NCBI RefSeq assembly: GCF_009908295.1
Contig: NZ_JAAALO010000004.1
Location: 62,001 to 126,000, forward strand
DNA: 64,000 nt
Origin: Micromonospora rubida
GTDB taxonomy: Bacteria; Actinomycetota; Actinomycetes; Mycobacteriales; Micromonosporaceae
Direction: 5' to 3'
Shown here: one piece after another, positions 33,474-41,636 of the stretch
Layout: each line of letters starts with the position of its first letter
Numbering within the stretch: position 1 is the first letter of the stretch
Program-made: the position numbers and the translations under genes
Notes under the pieces: model-generated
Seen by the model: only the letters and a program-made list of their open reading frames with translations
Databases searched by the model: none
What the model was told of the DNA's origin: nothing

Positions 33474-35721
33474 CGGGGGCGGTGGGGTCGAGGACCCAGA
33501 GTCGGTGGAGGGACTGTGCGGCGGCAGCGCAGGCCTCGGTGTGTTCGTCGTCGGTGATCAGGGGGCGGACGAGGGGGTGCAGGACGTTGGAGACGTAGTA
33601 GCGGGGCTGGCGGGTTTCGGGGTCGGTGCCCTCTTCGAGTAGGCCCAGTTGAACGGCCCGCTGGATGTGCCGGGCGGCGTCGGGGTGTTGGTGCAGGGCG
33701 TGGACGGTGGCGGTAGGTACGGGTAGTTCGACGACGTTGATTCTGGCGAGCATGCGGCGGAGTTCGAGGGGCTGGGAGTCGAGCAGATTGTCGGCCAGGA
33801 CGGTCTCGCGGCGGAACCGGTCGGTTTCGTTCTCGATGGCGGTGAGCAGGCCATCGATGTCGAGGGTGGGATCGTCGACGATCCGGTTGAGCCAGTCGAG
33901 CAGGCGGGGGTTGCCGGCTGCGGCCTCGATCGCCCGGTCCCGGATGGCGGGGTCGATCGTGGATCCGGGGCGCAGGTTGGCCAGGTTCGCGATCTTCTTG
34001 CTCTGCTCGACGGAGGTGAGGGTCACCAGGGCCTCGACGGCGACGGTGGTGCCGGCCGGGGCGGGGAAGCGGTAACGGCTGGTGATGATGACGCGACTTG
34101 GGCTGCCGGTGTCGCGGATAGCGGTGAGTAGGGCGGGCAGGATGTCGGCCATCGCCGGGGCGAGCACACGGCTGCCGTCGTCGCGCGTGTCGAGGTTGCC
34201 GGCTTCGAAGTCGTCGAACACGAACAGGCAGGGTGTCCCGCCGAGTGGCCCGTCGGCGTCGAGCAGGTGCCGCAGCCGGATCGGGAGGGGGACCTGTTCG
34301 TTGTCGAGGAGTTTGTTGGCCTCGCTGGTCTGGTCGACACTGTCGAAGCGGATCTTGCTGGTCAGCTCGCGAAACTTGATGGCGTCGACCTGGCCGTACC
34401 AGACGGCGTGCTGGTGGGTGGGCATGCGTTCCAGAAGCCGGGAGGCGAGGCTGCTCTTGCCGAGCCCGCCCATGCCGGCCAGCAGCAGGCCCTGCGCCGC
34501 ACCGGGGGTGTCGGCGGGTTGCCTGAGGGTGCGCAGGCAGCGCTGGATGAGCCGACGCCGGCCGACGAACTCGGCGCGGGACGCGACCCGGGACAGTTGG
34601 GTCTGCGGGTCCAGGAACTGCTGATCGGCGGCGCGTACCTGCGACCGTCTGCGGCCTTTGGTGTGCAGCGGCGTGACCAGGGGCGCCAGCGGGGACCGGT
34701 CGGCGTAGACCCGGAGCAGATGCCAGTAGCTGCTCTTCTTGTCGCGGCACAGGTGGCGGCGGGCCTCGATGACGGCCTGGTCCAGCGACCGGCCGTCGGC
34801 CAGGGCCTGGTAGAGAGCGGCGGCGAAATCGGTGGCGGAGACGTCCCCGACCGGCAGCGCCCAGCCGAGCACTGCGGGGGCACCAGCCTGGACCAGGCTT
34901 TCACTCATCGATGGGAACACCCCACCGTCAGGGGCGTCAGCGGTCAGGCAGCCCGAGACGAACACCAGCCTCGGCCAGTGTCCCTGCATCGCTTGGGCGA
35001 TCTGATCGGCCGTCGCCCTGGCGATCGCGCCGAACTCGTCTTCCACCACAAAGACCGGCTCCCCGCCGTCGGTGGTGGCGTGCCCACTCAGGTGCAGCAC
35101 GTCGAAGTGGCCGGGCCCGTAGTCGCGGCTGAGGAACCGGAGCCCTTCCAGGGTGCCGCTCTCCTCGACCACCAGATCGGTGCCGGTCCGTCGCGTCGCC
35201 GCCAGGATCGCGGCCTCCTCGGCCTCGAAGTTGAGCTCCGGCTCGACACCTTCGGGGGAGGCTGCCATGAACAGCACCCGCAACGGCCGGTTGCCCGGCG
35301 TGACCGGGCCGGTCAGCGCCGCGTGGGTGCCGACCGCACGGACCGGCAACAGCGGCGCCCGCCCGGCCACGGTCAGGAACGTGCCCTGCTGGGCGAGTAG
35401 TTCCCAGGGCAGGTGCCGCAGCCGTTGCTCGGCGGTGATCCGCAGCACCGCCCCGTCGGGATGGGCCAGGATCGGGGCCAGCCACCGCTGGTCGCCGTCG
35501 AGGAACTCCGCCAGCCGCGCCCCCAGCTCAACCAGCCGGACCGCGCCGTACACCTTCTGTGCGCCAGCGTCACTGCTGTAGTCACGCTGCACCAGCGTGA
35601 TCAGCTCATCGACCGCAGCCCGGTCCAGACCACGCGTCCGGGGCGGCTCGCCATCGGCGGCCAGCCGCAGCTCGTAGTAGTTGGAGGTCTGCGCGAAGAC
35701 CTCCAGTTCGAAGGTGGTCAT
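33463..35721 (-). CDS. CHAT protease fused to STAND/NB-ARC-type NTPase
   Basis: A 752-residue protein. Residues about 1-330 form a CHAT (caspase-HetF-associated-with-TPR) domain with the catalytic His214 in LHLSGHATTDGG and Cys258 in VSGCLTADAPDGG. After a linker, residues about 385-700 are a STAND-type NTPase: Walker A AGMGGLGKSSLA (Lys422), Walker B CLFVFDDFE, and a sensor-like RVIITSRY as in NB-ARC domains; a winged-helix region follows. The protein is predicted to be an NTP-gated caspase-like peptidase. It lies 28 bp after the EACC1 gene and overlaps the TPR gene. No signal peptide; cytoplasmic. Confidence 0.9.
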   Translation of the reverse strand: MTTFELEVFAQTSNYYELRLAADGEPPRTRGLDRAAVDELITLVQRDYSSDAGAQKVYGAVRLVELGARLAEFLDGDQRWLAPILAHPDGAVLRITAEQRLRHLPWELLAQQGTFLTVAGRAPLLPVRAVGTHAALTGPVTPGNRPLRVLFMAASPEGVEPELNFEAEEAAILAATRRTGTDLVVEESGTLEGLRFLSRDYGPGHFDVLHLSGHATTDGGEPVFVVEDEFGAIARATADQIAQAMQGHWPRLVFVSGCLTADAPDGGVFPSMSESLVQAGAPAVLGWALPVGDVSATDFAAALYQALADGRSLDQAVIEARRHLCRDKKSSYWHLLRVYADRSPLAPLVTPLHTKGRRRSQVRAADQQFLDPQTQLSRVASRAEFVGRRRLIQRCLRTLRQPADTPGAAQGLLLAGMGGLGKSSLASRLLERMPTHQHAVWYGQVDAIKFRELTSKIRFDSVDQTSEANKLLDNEQVPLPIRLRHLLDADGPLGGTPCLFVFDDFEAGNLDTRDDGSRVLAPAMADILPALLTAIRDTGSPSRVIITSRYRFPAPAGTTVAVEALVTLTSVEQSKKIANLANLRPGSTIDPAIRDRAIEAAAGNPRLLDWLNRIVDDPTLDIDGLLTAIENETDRFRRETVLADNLLDSQPLELRRMLARINVVELPVPTATVHALHQHPDAARHIQRAVQLGLLEEGTDPETRQPRYYVSNVLHPLVRPLITDDEHTEACAAAAQSLHRLWVLDPTAPDGH

Positions 35722-35749
35722 CTGCCCATCCCGTTTTGGTGGCCGGTGA

Positions 35750-36079
35750 TCAGTGCTGCCCGGTGCCGTCCTGCCGCATGGCGATCTCCAGCCGCGCCTG
35801 GCTGCCCTCGGCCAGCTCGATCCGGGTGCCGTCAGGCAGCAGCACCGTGACCGCAGCACCATCCGGGTGGCGGGAACTCCACCACTCGATGATCGTCTTG
35901 GCCACCTCGACCCCGGAGAACACCAGCCCGATGACCGCAATCACCATCTCTGCCGACCGGTGCACCTGCACCGGCGACACGCTGTCGTTTGGCCCCACGG
36001 CCGCGGCCAACACAGCCCGCAGCTCCGCGGCCCACCGCGCGGCCTGAGCCCCGGAAACCTCCACTGTGGCGCTGCTCAT
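35750..36079 (-). CDS. EACC1-like effector-associated protein
   Basis: A 109-residue protein. It starts MSSATVEVSGAQ, has a central hydrophobic helix (AEMVIAVIGLVFSGVEVAKTIIEWW) and ends in a small strand unit AAVTVLLPDGTRIELAEG. That layout fits the effector-associated constant component 1 (EACC1) family, found next to NTPase/peptidase conflict systems in actinobacteria. Its role is proposed to be an adaptor for the effector. The ATG at 36079 follows GGGGGAGGG by 8 nt; an upstream ATG at 36175 is less supported. First gene of the leftward operon. Confidence 0.72.
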   Translation of the reverse strand: MSSATVEVSGAQAARWAAELRAVLAAAVGPNDSVSPVQVHRSAEMVIAVIGLVFSGVEVAKTIIEWWSSRHPDGAAVTVLLPDGTRIELAEGSQARLEIAMRQDGTGQH

Positions 36080-36374
36080 CGCCCACACCCTCCCCCGCTG
36101 TGTCTGGTCAAGCCGGTCCAGGATTGCCTGCGTCTGGCCCAGGCCAGGCGATCGACGGCGGGCCATGGCGGCCACTGTACGTTTTGTTCGCGTACCGGGC
36201 CCGGTCGGTGGACCCGGCTCATGTGACGAGTTTCCGACTCACTGACCGCATCCCGGCCATCGTGGGAAGAACAATGACGACCGACGCACCCGCCCCACGC
36301 CGGTGCCATGGTCCGGCCCTCGGCAAGCGCCGAGTCGGCAGCCGGAGCAGCAGGAAGAACGAGGTGGCTCGGGC
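36080..36374. other. Divergent control region of the CHAT locus
   Basis: 295 bp between EACC1 (leftward) and TPR copy 2 (rightward). It is less GC-rich than its surroundings near 36170-36260 (gtacgttttgttcgcgtac, atgtgacgagtttccgactcactgacc), as expected for promoters in both directions. The segment gtacgttttgttcgcgtac has matching ends (gtac) and may be an operator. Confidence 0.45.
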
Positions 36375-37734
36375 ATGGAGGATCCAGAACCGTCGCGACC
36401 GCATCCCCTCAGCCTCGCTGCGACGGCCACCGTCACCCGACACGTGGAGGTGCATCGGCTCGCTGTCGCCGGCCGGCAGGCGGCGATCGCCCGGGACACC
36501 GGTGCCCGGGTGTGCCGGGTGTGGCTGCGTACCTCCCGGTTCGCCGCCGTCGAGGCCATGGCCACCGCGACCTTGACCCTGGGCTCGGACGCCAGCGCCC
36601 TCTACCAGCGTGGCTGGGCACGGTTGGCGACCGGCCAGCCCCGGCCGGCGCTGGAGGACTTCCACCGGGCCCTGGCCATGTACCAGCAGGCCGGCGACCA
36701 CGGCAACGAAGCCGCCACCCTCACCAACATCGGCCTCGTGCACGACAGGTTGGGGGACCGGCGGCGGGCTCTCGACTTCTACCACCAAGCGCTCCCCATC
36801 CGGCGGGAGGTCGGCGACCAGGCCAGCGAAGCTATCACCCTCAACAACATCGGAAGTGTGCACGCCGGGTTGGGAGACCGGCAGCGGGCTCTCGACTTCT
36901 ACCACCAGGCACTCCCCATTCTGCGGGAGGTCGGCGACCAGGCCAGCGAAGCCGCCACCCTCAACAACATCGGAAGTGTGCACGCCGGGTTGGGAGACCG
37001 GCAGCGGGCTCTCGACTTCTACCACCAAGCACTCCCCATCATGCGGGAGGTCGGCGACCAGGCCAGCGAAGCTATCACCCTCACCAACATCGGCCTCGTT
37101 CACGACGGGTTGGGAGACCGGCAGCGGGCTCTCGACTTCTACCACCAAGCACTCCCCATCATGCGGGAGGTCGGCGACCGGGCCAGCGAAGCTATCACCC
37201 TCAACAACATCGGGGGTGTGCACGACGGGTTGGGGGACCGGCGGCGGGCTCTCGACTTCTACCACCAAGCGCTCCCCATTCTGCGGGAGGTCGGCGACCA
37301 GGCCAGCGAAGCTATCACCCTCAACAACATCGGAAGTGTGCACGCCGGGTTGGGAGACCGGCAGCGGGCTCTCGACTTCTACCACCAAGCGCTCCCCATT
37401 CTGCGGGAGGTCGGCGACCAGGCCAGCGAAGCCGCCACCCTCACCAACATCGGCCTCGTGCACGACGGGTTGGGGAACCGGCAGCGGGCTCTCGACTTCT
37501 ACCACCAAGCACTCCCCATCATGCGGGAGGTCGGCGACCGGGCCAGCGAAGCTATCACCCCGGTACAACATCGCGATGGTCCACCGGGCGGGCGGTGACC
37601 TCGACCAGGCGATCCAGGAACTCGAACACGTCGTCGACCTCGACCGCCAGGTCGACCACCCCGGCCTCGACGCCGACACCGCCGTCCTCGAACAACTCCG
37701 CCGACAACGCGCGGAAGACCAGGAATCCACATGA
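36375..37734 (+). pseudogene. TPR-repeat protein, copy 2, frameshifted near the C-terminus
   Basis: A second TPR gene, nearly identical to 32136-33473 but in opposite orientation. It has the same N-terminal part and seven 40-residue TPR units (VHAGLGDRQRALDFYHQALPI type). At 37558-37561 there are four C where copy 1 has three, so the frame shifts: the reading frame stops at 37598 after SEAITPVQHRDGPPGGR, while the expected tail (RYNIAMVHRAGG...RQRAEDQEST) continues in another frame to 37734. The protein as written has 407 residues and all its full repeats. It may be a functional short form, a silent repeat store or a sequencing error. It has its own promoter region, not CHAT-coupled. Confidence 0.8.
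36444..37719 (+). repeat. Right arm of the inverted repeat (TPR copy 2)
   Basis: Partner of 32166-33440. It contains seven 120-bp units (about 36721-37560) that are also direct repeats of one another, so both inversion between arms and unit gain or loss within an arm are possible. Confidence 0.85.
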
Positions 37735-38075
37735 GATAGGTCCGCCAAATCAATCTGATAGACCCATCAGAGACAGACCTAGACCTGTCCCACGTACGGG
37801 AGGGAACGGATCCGCGTCTGCGGTGTGGAGGGAACGTCAACCGCACATCGTCGCGGGAGTTCTTCAAACCGCGCCGGCAGGCATACGCGCCGAGAGCCGC
37901 CGCTTTCATGGTCAACCTGGCCTTGGGACGCCGTCCGCGCGGTCGCCTCTGCCCGGCTCGTGGACCGCATCGACGACCAAGTCCCGCTACCGGGCGCGCC
38001 CGGCCAGGTGCAGCCGCCCGATCCCGGGCTCGCCCCGGTAGCTGGGCACGAGGTCAAGCGACTCCTGGGGTGACG
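37735..38075. other. 341-bp gap without a recognised gene
   Basis: Between the TPR remnant and the DUF397 gene. The first 60 bp are AT-rich for this genome (ccgccaaatcaatctgatag) and may hold a promoter or scar. An 82-codon frame at 37825-38073 (+) is open, but its composition and lack of a family match make it doubtful. No hairpin of note. Confidence 0.4.
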
Positions 38076-38258
38076 CTAGTTGTTCTTCAGGGAGTCGATG
38101 AAGCCGTGCCAGCCGTCAGCGTCGAAGGCCAGCACGGGGCCGTTCGGGTCCTTACTGTCCCGGACGGCCACCCCGTCGCGGAGGTCGGCCACCTCGACAC
38201 ACTGACCATTGGCGTCGCTTCGGCTGCTCTTGCGCCACACCGCGCGTGACCGGTCCAT
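38076..38258 (-). CDS. DUF397 protein
   Basis: A 60-residue DUF397 protein: AVWRKSSRSDANGQCVEVA, VAVRDSKDPNGPVLAF and WHGFIDSLKNN are the three family blocks. DUF397 proteins pair with HTH/DUF5753 regulators in actinobacteria (the WhiJ/abaA-orfD-type modules) and are thought to bind or antagonise them; here the partner lies 14 bp upstream on the same strand. Confidence 0.92.
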   Translation of the reverse strand: MDRSRAVWRKSSRSDANGQCVEVADLRDGVAVRDSKDPNGPVLAFDADGWHGFIDSLKNN

Positions 38259-38272
38259 TGCCGCGACTCTCC

Positions 38273-39127
38273 CTACGTCATGTCCTTGGCGATGGCGGCG
38301 ATCAGCTCCCGGGACTTGTTGACGCTGAGCGCTGCCGCGTGCAGGTGAGTGTAGGCAAGCGTAACGCGCCGCAAGTCATCCTCGCGTTCGAGATAGGCGT
38401 CTCCCGCCTGGCTCACCACGTACACGACTGGGCTGTGGATGTCCTCGGGGAACTCCAGGATCGAGAAAGAGCCCACGGTGCCGGGGTGCCACCCCTCGCT
38501 GAACGGCAGTACCTGAAGCTCGATATTCGGCCGGTCGCTCATCTCGATGAGATGGTGGAGCTGGGCGTGCATGACGTCTGGGCCACCGGTCTGACGACGC
38601 AGCACGCCCTCGTCCACGATTCCCCAGAACTTCAGCGCCGGCTCTTCGGTAAGGCAAGCCTGCCTGGTCATGCGCACCTCGACCCGGCGGCGTGCTTCCT
38701 CGCTCTGGCCCGGCCAGGCCGCACTGGTGATTGCGTAGGCGTATGCCTCGGTCTGGAGCAACCCCGGCACAACGGCCAGCTCGAAGTTCCGTACTGCGGT
38801 CGCTGCGGACTCCAACCCGATGTACATGCTGTAGGGGTTCGGGAGTTGGCCGAACTTCGCCCACCAACCACGTTCCTTGCCCTGGCGCTGGAGGTCGAGG
38901 GCGGATTGCCGTATCCGGTCGTCGCTGACGCCGTAGTGGGTGAGCATCACGATCACGTCGGCCCGGCTGACGCCGACCACCCCTGATTCGATCTTGTAGA
39001 TCTTCGACTCCGAGCAGCCCAGCTCTGCCGCGATCTCCTTGTGCGAAACGCCGGCTACCTCGCGGAGCCTGTGCAGCTCCCGGCCGAGCTGCCAGCGCGC
39101 GATTGTCGGGCCGCTTGCCCTCGCCAC
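38273..39127 (-). CDS. XRE-family regulator with DUF5753 domain
   Basis: A 284-residue regulator. The N-terminal helix-turn-helix is GVSHKEIAAELGCSESKIYKIESG (about residues 25-48); the rest is DUF5753, with VPGLLQTEAYAYAI, VEVRMTRQACLT and FSILEFPEDIHSPVVYV. It belongs to the WhiJ-like group that acts with DUF397 partners. The GTG at 39127 follows GGAGG by 5 nt; an ATG at 39184 is further up without such support. It faces a divergent small operon across two tandem palindromes that are probable binding sites. Confidence 0.9.
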   Translation of the reverse strand: MARASGPTIARWQLGRELHRLREVAGVSHKEIAAELGCSESKIYKIESGVVGVSRADVIVMLTHYGVSDDRIRQSALDLQRQGKERGWWAKFGQLPNPYSMYIGLESAATAVRNFELAVVPGLLQTEAYAYAITSAAWPGQSEEARRRVEVRMTRQACLTEEPALKFWGIVDEGVLRRQTGGPDVMHAQLHHLIEMSDRPNIELQVLPFSEGWHPGTVGSFSILEFPEDIHSPVVYVVSQAGDAYLEREDDLRRVTLAYTHLHAAALSVNKSRELIAAIAKDMT

Positions 39128-39207
39128 GTCTACCTCCAGGGTCGCGAACACCGCCAGTGTTCTCCTCTCCACCTCCGAGATCAAGGCACGCAGAGCGAAC
39201 CATCACC

Positions 39208-39230
39208 TTCCATAGAAACTTTCCATGGAA
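39208..39230. promoter_or_regulatory. Tandem palindromic operators TTCCATRGAA
   Basis: TTCCATAGAA (39208-39217) and TTCCATGGAA (39221-39230) lie head to tail, 13 bp centre to centre. The second is a perfect 10-bp palindrome and the first differs by one base. They sit in the 168-bp divergent region between the DUF5753 regulator and the 73-aa gene, where an autoregulatory operator is expected. Confidence 0.65.
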
Positions 39231-39295
39231 CTCTAGACTTGCCGGATCTGACTTGTCACTCTCTGATTGGAAGAAGCTACGTTTCGGGAGGCCCG

Positions 39296-39517
39296 ATGGC
39301 TCGTCACGCGAAGAACCCGACACACCCCGGTCTGCTGCGGAAGCTCTGGCCGTTCAAGCGCCGTCGGGCGAGCCGACTCGAACGCCTAGGCCCGGCGACG
39401 ATCTGTCCGAATCGGGCGGGGGCACATCGGGCCGTAGGCGTGGCACAGGTGACCTACCTGCCGGAACGGCCGGTGCTGACCCTCGCGGGGAAGCACCGGG
39501 CGGGGTGCTGGTCGTGA
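39296..39517 (+). CDS. Small basic protein (73 aa), unrecognised
   Basis: A 73-residue Arg-rich protein (MARHAKNPTHPGLLRKLW, FKRRRASRLERLG) with two Cys and no known domain. The ATG at 39296 follows GGGAGG by 4 nt. Its stop overlaps the next start as GTGA, and the two precede an HTH gene, so all three form an operon divergent from the DUF5753 regulator. It may bind DNA or be a small regulatory partner; this is inference. Confidence 0.55.
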   Translation: MARHAKNPTHPGLLRKLWPFKRRRASRLERLGPATICPNRAGAHRAVGVAQVTYLPERPVLTLAGKHRAGCWS

Positions 39518-39684
39518 CGGCGCGGCAGAAGCCCGAGCGCGAGGACCGAGGCGAGCAGATCCAGGCGGCGGAACGGGAGGCCGCGCGGCAGCGAATCCTC
39601 GCGCAGGCCGAGGCGGACCGGATACCGACGGAGGAGACCACCCGGGCGGTGCCGGACCGGAGGTGGCGGCGTGGACAGCGGTGA
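39514..39684 (+). CDS. Small charged helical protein (56 aa), unrecognised
   Basis: A 56-residue protein, nearly one long charged helix (EREDRGEQIQAAEREAARQRILAQ split here for length), starting at a GTG that overlaps the preceding stop. It overlaps the following HTH gene start. The coupling on both sides is the main support that it is real; coiled-coil pairing with a neighbour is possible. Confidence 0.5.
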   Translation: MTARQKPEREDRGEQIQAAEREAARQRILAQAEADRIPTEETTRAVPDRRWRRGQR

Positions 39685-40873
39685 TCTGCTGCCGGTCGGT
39701 CGGCGGGTGGCGTACTGGCGGGGGCGGCGGAAGCTGTCGCAGCAGGTGTTCGCCGATCGGCTCGGCAAGTCGAAGTCCTGGGTCGACAAGGTCGAGCGGG
39801 GTGTCCGGTCGCTGGACAAGGTGTCGACGTTGCGGGAGATCGCCGCCGCTCTGCGGATCGACACCGCCGTGTTGCTCGGCCGGGACGCTCAACCCGCCGC
39901 CATCGCCGAGCAGGTCGAGGGGGTGGAGCGGATTCGGGAGGCCCTGTCGGCGTACGAGATTGCCCTGGGCCGGCCCGTAGCCCGCCGTCTTGTGCTGCCG
40001 GCTGACCGGTTGGCCCGGGATGTCGAGCACGCGTGGGTCATGTTTCAGCATGCCCGGTATCCGCAGGTGATCGCCGTGGTGCCGGGCCTGCTGGCCGGCG
40101 TGCAGCGCATCGCCGCCGACGATTCCGGGTGGGGTCGCCCGCTGCTGGTGGAGGTGTATCGGCTGGCCGCGTCGTTGCTGGTGAAGCTCGGCGAGGTCGA
40201 CCTGGGCTGGCTGGCCGCTGACCGGGCCGTGGCTGCCGCGACCGGCGATCCCGTGTTGGTGGCCGCCGCTGCGGTGCAGCTCGGCCAGGTGTTCCGCGCT
40301 TCGGGGCGGGCGCGGGCGGCGCTGTCGGCGACGCTGGCCGCCGCGTACCGGATCGCCCCGCCTGATCCGGGGGACGGTAGCCCCGGCGCGTTGTCGTTGT
40401 GCGGGACGTTGCTCGTGCAGGCCGCCCTGGCGGCGGCCCGCCAGGGCGACGACCACGCCACCGCCGAACTCCTCGACGAGGCCGCCGGCATGGCTGCCCA
40501 GGTGGGCGACGGCCACGATCATCACCGGACCGCGTTCGGGCCGACGGCGGTCGACCTGGCCCGTACCGCCGCAGCCCTTGACCTGGGCGACGCGAGCGAG
40601 GCGGTTGCCTGGCACGAGAAGACGACCAAGCGGAACGCCTGGCGGTGGCTACCGGTGGAACACCGGGCAGCGCACCTGGTCGATACCGCCCGCGCTTACG
40701 TCCAGGCCGGTGACCCGGTCAGCGCGGGCCGGGTGTTGGTCGACGCCGACCGGATGGCACCGGCTGAGGTGCGCCACCGGCCGGCCGCCCGGGAGGTGCT
40801 CGCCCAGGTGGCCCGCGACCCGGATGCCCCGGCCACAGTCATCCGACTCGCCGTCGCCCTCGGGGTGACCTGA
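39671..40873 (+). CDS. XRE-family regulator with C-terminal helical repeats
   Basis: A 400-residue protein with an N-terminal HTH, RRKLSQQVFADRLGKSKSWVDKVERG, and a long C-terminal part of TPR-like helices (LVEVYRLAASLLVKLGEVDLGW, LVQAALAAARQGDDHATAELL). This architecture is common in actinobacterial regulators that sense a peptide or small molecule. The GTG at 39671 follows GGAGG by about 7 nt. No DUF397 or DUF5753 is present. It may regulate the neighbouring accessory genes. Confidence 0.85.
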   Translation: MDSGDLLPVGRRVAYWRGRRKLSQQVFADRLGKSKSWVDKVERGVRSLDKVSTLREIAAALRIDTAVLLGRDAQPAAIAEQVEGVERIREALSAYEIALGRPVARRLVLPADRLARDVEHAWVMFQHARYPQVIAVVPGLLAGVQRIAADDSGWGRPLLVEVYRLAASLLVKLGEVDLGWLAADRAVAAATGDPVLVAAAAVQLGQVFRASGRARAALSATLAAAYRIAPPDPGDGSPGALSLCGTLLVQAALAAARQGDDHATAELLDEAAGMAAQVGDGHDHHRTAFGPTAVDLARTAAALDLGDASEAVAWHEKTTKRNAWRWLPVEHRAAHLVDTARAYVQAGDPVSAGRVLVDADRMAPAEVRHRPAAREVLAQVARDPDAPATVIRLAVALGVT

Positions 40874-40875
40874 GC

Positions 40876-41091
40876 ATGACCGCACCGTTCCTGTCGCTGG
40901 CCCAGATCCGCAACCGGCTGGTCCTCACCGCCCGAGCGGTCCTCCGCGACCACCGGACCGGCCCGGACGGCCGCTGCCGGGTCTGCCGACGCCCGCACTG
41001 CCCGGTGTCGACCGCCGCCCGCAACGTCATCCAGGCCGCCTCTGCTCCCCGCGCAGCGGAAGAGCAGGCAGCGAACGACGAACTGTCGTAG
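40876..41091 (+). CDS. Small protein with CxxC-CP cluster (71 aa)
   Basis: A 71-residue protein with RCRVCRRPHCPVS at residues about 33-45, a possible zinc-binding knuckle (Cys x2 Cys x4 Cys plus His). It starts 3 nt after the stop of the HTH gene and is therefore co-transcribed. No family is recognised. It ends before a strong hairpin. Confidence 0.6.
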   Translation: MTAPFLSLAQIRNRLVLTARAVLRDHRTGPDGRCRVCRRPHCPVSTAARNVIQAASAPRAAEEQAANDELS

Positions 41092-41100
41092 CCGAACGGG

Positions 41101-41130
41101 CCGGGCCCGGCGGTTTCCCGCCGGGCCCGG
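41101..41130. terminator. Perfect bidirectional hairpin terminator
   Basis: 13-bp perfect stem: ccgggcccggcgg (41101-41113) and its complement at 41118-41130, with the 4-nt loop tttc. It lies between the convergent 71-aa gene and lectin gene. Confidence 0.85.
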
Positions 41131-41156
41131 TCGATGGTGGTACGTGTCGTCGACGA

Positions 41157-41636
41157 TCAGCTGTAGACGCCCCAGTACTGGCCCGAGTTGGGGCCCAACT
41201 GCCCAACGTGGCCGCCGTTCACCGGGGTGGCGTCCAGACGGCTCAGCCGCAGGCCGCTCTTGTGGTTCTTACGCAGGTAGCCCTCCTGGGACCAGCCTTG
41301 CTCCAAGGCACCGTAGACGCAGGTCACCTGAACGGCGTGGGCGCCCGCCGCGATGCTGCCGCCCTCGATCGAGAGGCATTTGCCGCTCTTGGCGTTGACG
41401 AGCTGAGCGGACCCGTCCCAGTCCCAGCGCTGCTCGGCGCCACCATTGCAGGTCGCGACGATGACGTGGGCGCCATTGGCCACGCTGGCGCCGGCGACCG
41501 CCAGGCACAGGTCGTAACCAGTGGGACGAAGCGTGAAGCCGCTGGCGACGGCGGCCTGCGCCGGTGCGGCCGTGGACAGCAGAAAAAGGGCGGCGGCGGC
41601 AAGGCCGGTCGCCACCCTACGGCTCTTCTTGAACAC
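41157..41636 (-). CDS. Secreted ricin-type (beta-trefoil) lectin
   Basis: A 159-residue exported protein with a signal peptide (VATGLAAAALFLLSTAAPAQA) and one beta-trefoil domain. The QxW-type repeats are visible as GGAEQRWDWDG, LEQGWSQEG and SGQYWGVYS, along with GKCLSIEGG. It should bind galactose-like or other sugars outside the cell. It has no catalytic partner domain. The GTG at 41636 follows AAAGG by about 5 nt. Single gene at the edge of the accessory region. Confidence 0.85.
   Translation of the reverse strand: MFKKSRRVATGLAAAALFLLSTAAPAQAAVASGFTLRPTGYDLCLAVAGASVANGAHVIVATCNGGAEQRWDWDGSAQLVNAKSGKCLSIEGGSIAAGAHAVQVTCVYGALEQGWSQEGYLRKNHKSGLRLSRLDATPVNGGHVGQLGPNSGQYWGVYS

Noticed and set aside
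32163..33557. Long open frames opposite the TPR repeats (with a VADLPPDGERLVVEVESPPPVPQPGVH-like repeat)
   Set aside because: They are the antisense reading of the 120-bp TPR units; the repeats keep any frame open. No family match, and the sense strand gives perfect TPR motifs and operon coupling. The same holds opposite copy 2.
36721..37560. Regular 120-bp repeats as a possible CRISPR or satellite array
   Set aside because: Units are in-frame TPR codons without unique spacers, and they continue a long coding frame.
37825..38073. 82-codon frame in the gap beside the TPR remnant
   Set aside because: No ribosome-binding site of note, no family match and composition unlike the neighbouring proteins. 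An antisense frame (37779-38057) is equally open.
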